Positions 5,211-6,271 of a stretch of 6,271 bases of DNA are shown piece by piece (the stretch's first letter is position 1; each line of letters begins with the position of its first letter). Both the position numbers and the translations under genes were made by a program. The stretch is taken from contig JAJYHA010000468.1 of assembly GCA_021784995.1 (NCBI GenBank), forward strand, positions 1 through 6,271, written 5' to 3'. Source of the DNA: Myxococcales bacterium (GTDB taxonomy: Bacteria > Myxococcota > Myxococcia > Myxococcales > Anaeromyxobacteraceae). The notes below the pieces were generated by a model that worked only from the letters and a program-made list of their open reading frames with translations, searched no databases and was not told the origin of the DNA.

Positions 5211-5969
5211 ATGACCGACCCACACGCGAGCGAGCCCGCGAGCCGGGCCACCGACCTCACCCGCTTCTCGGCGGCGCAGCGCGTCGAGCACCTGGCCACC
5301 ATGCTGGTCTTCGTGCTCCTCTGCCTGACCGGGCTCCCGCAGAAGTTCTACACGGCCGGCTGGGCGCAGACGCTGATCGGGCTCTTCGGCGGCATCGACC
5401 GGACCCGCTGGATCCACCGCTTCTCGGGCGTGGTCCTGGGCCTGGCCACCGCCGCCCACTTCACCAACGCCACCCGGACGATGCTCTCCCGGCGCGTGGG
5501 CCTGATCATGGTCCCGAGCCGGCGGGACTTCGAGGACGCCATCCTCCAGCTCCGCTACTACCTGGGGCTGACCGATCGTCACCCGCAGTACGATCGGTAC
5601 GACTACAAGCAGAAGTTCGAGTACTGGGGGCTGGTCTTCGGCAACGTGATCATGGTGGTCACCGGGCTCATCCTCTTCTTCCCGGTCCGGTTCGCCGAGA
5701 TCTTCCCCGGGCAGGTGATCCCGGCGGCCAAGGTCGCCCACTCCAACGAGGGGCTGATGGCCTTCTTCGTCATCACCATCTGGCACATCTTCAACGCCCA
5801 CCTCAACCCCGACGTCTTCCCCTTCGATCCCTCGATGTTCACGGGTAAGATCAGCCGGGAGCGGATGCTGCACGAGCACCCGCTGGAGCTCGCCCGGATC
5901 GAGGGGCGCGGGCCGGAGGGGGGTGGGGGCGCCACCGCCGATCATGCACGCGAGCGCGAGCTGCGGTGA
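5211..5969 (+). CDS. FdnI/HydC-like dihaem b-type cytochrome
   Basis: The 252-residue inner-membrane protein probably exchanges electrons between menaquinone and the adjacent nonahaem cytochrome. Four hydrophobic helices are visible at about 27-45, 68-90, 138-158 and 178-197. Candidate haem b ligands are His27 (helix I), His69 and His83 (helix II), His177, His192 and His197 (helix IV). The I/II/IV pattern with two spaced histidines in IV is that of formate dehydrogenase and hydrogenase b subunits such as FdnI and HydC. A conserved-looking cytoplasmic end, FPFDPSMFTGKIS (203-215) and HEHPLE (221-226), precedes a Gly/charged tail of about 20 residues. The ATG has AGAGGG a few nt upstream. It is cotranscribed with the upstream cytochrome c gene, and its last 26 nt overlap the next gene. 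The exact subfamily is uncertain, but the dihaem b role is well supported. Confidence 0.88.
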   Translation: MTDPHASEPASRATDLTRFSAAQRVEHLATMLVFVLLCLTGLPQKFYTAGWAQTLIGLFGGIDRTRWIHRFSGVVLGLATAAHFTNATRTMLSRRVGLIMVPSRRDFEDAILQLRYYLGLTDRHPQYDRYDYKQKFEYWGLVFGNVIMVVTGLILFFPVRFAEIFPGQVIPAAKVAHSNEGLMAFFVITIWHIFNAHLNPDVFPFDPSMFTGKISRERMLHEHPLELARIEGRGPEGGGGATADHARERELR

Positions 5970-6271
5970 TCTCCTCGAGCAGGCGATCGTCCACTCCCTG
6001 ATCGCCGCGCTCTTCGTGGAGGCGCTGATCCGGGCCTGGCGCGTGGGCCACCCGGGCCAGCGGCTGGCGCTGCGGCGGCTGGCGCTCGCCCAGCCGCTCC
6101 TCGTCTCCCCGGCGCTCGTCCTGCTCTTCCCGTGGCGCGCCGGGGTCGCCTTCCGCGCGACGGCGCTGCTCGACGGCCGGAGCTGGTCCGAGGTCCGGCT
6201 CCTGGGGTTCGACGCGTCGCGGGCGTTCCTCGGGGGCCTGGCGGCGCTGGGGGCGGCCCTCTTCCTCCTGG
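5944..6271 (+). CDS. N-terminal part of a multi-spanning membrane protein, possibly M56/M48-type metallopeptidase (runs off right edge)
   Basis: 109 residues are visible, starting at an ATG that overlaps the end of the b-type cytochrome gene by 26 nt. The reading frame stays open to the window edge. The visible part has three hydrophobic segments at about 9-30 (LLEQAIVHSLIAALFVEALI), 45-62 and 94-109. The first is followed by RAWRVGHPGQRLALRRLALA. This pattern, a helix with HSL...VEAL and then a basic, Leu-rich turn, recalls the N-terminal membrane region of bacterial M56/BlaR1-like or M48 membrane peptidases. The zinc-binding HExxH that would prove it lies beyond the window. GGGGG ends about 14 nt before the ATG, a poor ribosome site, so translation is probably coupled to the cytochrome gene. 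It is a real gene by frame, overlap and coherent hydrophobicity; the family is a tentative call. Confidence 0.6.
   Translation, partial: MHASASCGDLLEQAIVHSLIAALFVEALIRAWRVGHPGQRLALRRLALAQPLLVSPALVLLFPWRAGVAFRATALLDGRSWSEVRLLGFDASRAFLGGLAALGAALFLL

Noticed and set aside
3807..5945. A 712-codon open frame on the minus strand opposite the cytochrome genes
   Set aside because: Its product is Arg/Gly/Glu/Val-rich low-complexity sequence with no domain, and it lies opposite two well-supported cytochrome genes. Long antisense frames are expected at this GC content.
1..6271. tRNA, rRNA, CRISPR array, insertion sequence or phage genes
   Set aside because: None seen: no transposase motifs, no regularly spaced repeats, and no recognisable tRNA or rRNA sequence in the gaps.

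Overview
The window is very GC-rich (above 70% by eye) and has almost pure G/C third codon positions. It carries a Gram-negative envelope system (ExbB-ExbD-TonB) next to a nine-haem c-type cytochrome. This combination suggests a metal- or electrode-type respiring member of the Myxococcota/former Deltaproteobacteria, with an Anaeromyxobacter-like lineage as the best guess. That assignment is inference from composition and gene content, not from a marker gene.

Left part (1-1714, all minus strand): a glutaredoxin gene (grxC) is followed by exbB, exbD and the start of tonB, which runs off the left edge. exbB/exbD are 2 nt apart and exbD/tonB overlap by 4 nt (GTGA), so these three form a tight operon. 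They would form the inner-membrane proton-driven motor that energises outer-membrane TonB-dependent uptake.

Middle (1715-3775): a structured 200-nt divergent region precedes a TerC/Alx-family membrane protein on the plus strand, which starts at a GTG at 1915. It converges on purU (formyltetrahydrofolate deformylase, minus strand). The 31-nt gap between their stop codons is almost filled by one hairpin, a probable two-way terminator. Both grxC and purU lack a Shine-Dalgarno sequence and have a -10-like hexamer 6-7 nt before the start codon, so both may be transcribed as leaderless mRNAs.

Right part (3776-6271): a 370-nt divergent intergenic region with several perfect palindromes leads into a plus-strand operon. 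Its first gene encodes a secreted, membrane-anchored c-type cytochrome with nine CXXCH motifs and exactly nine further periplasmic histidines. The second, 24 nt downstream, encodes a four-helix FdnI/HydC-like b-type cytochrome. A third, overlapping the second by 26 nt, is the start of a multi-spanning membrane protein that may be an M56/M48-type protease. The c+b pair has the same parts as the single-chain Geobacter quinol oxidoreductase CbcL (nonahaem c plus dihaem b), here as two genes. It is the most interesting content of the window: a probable menaquinol-to-periplasm electron exit module.
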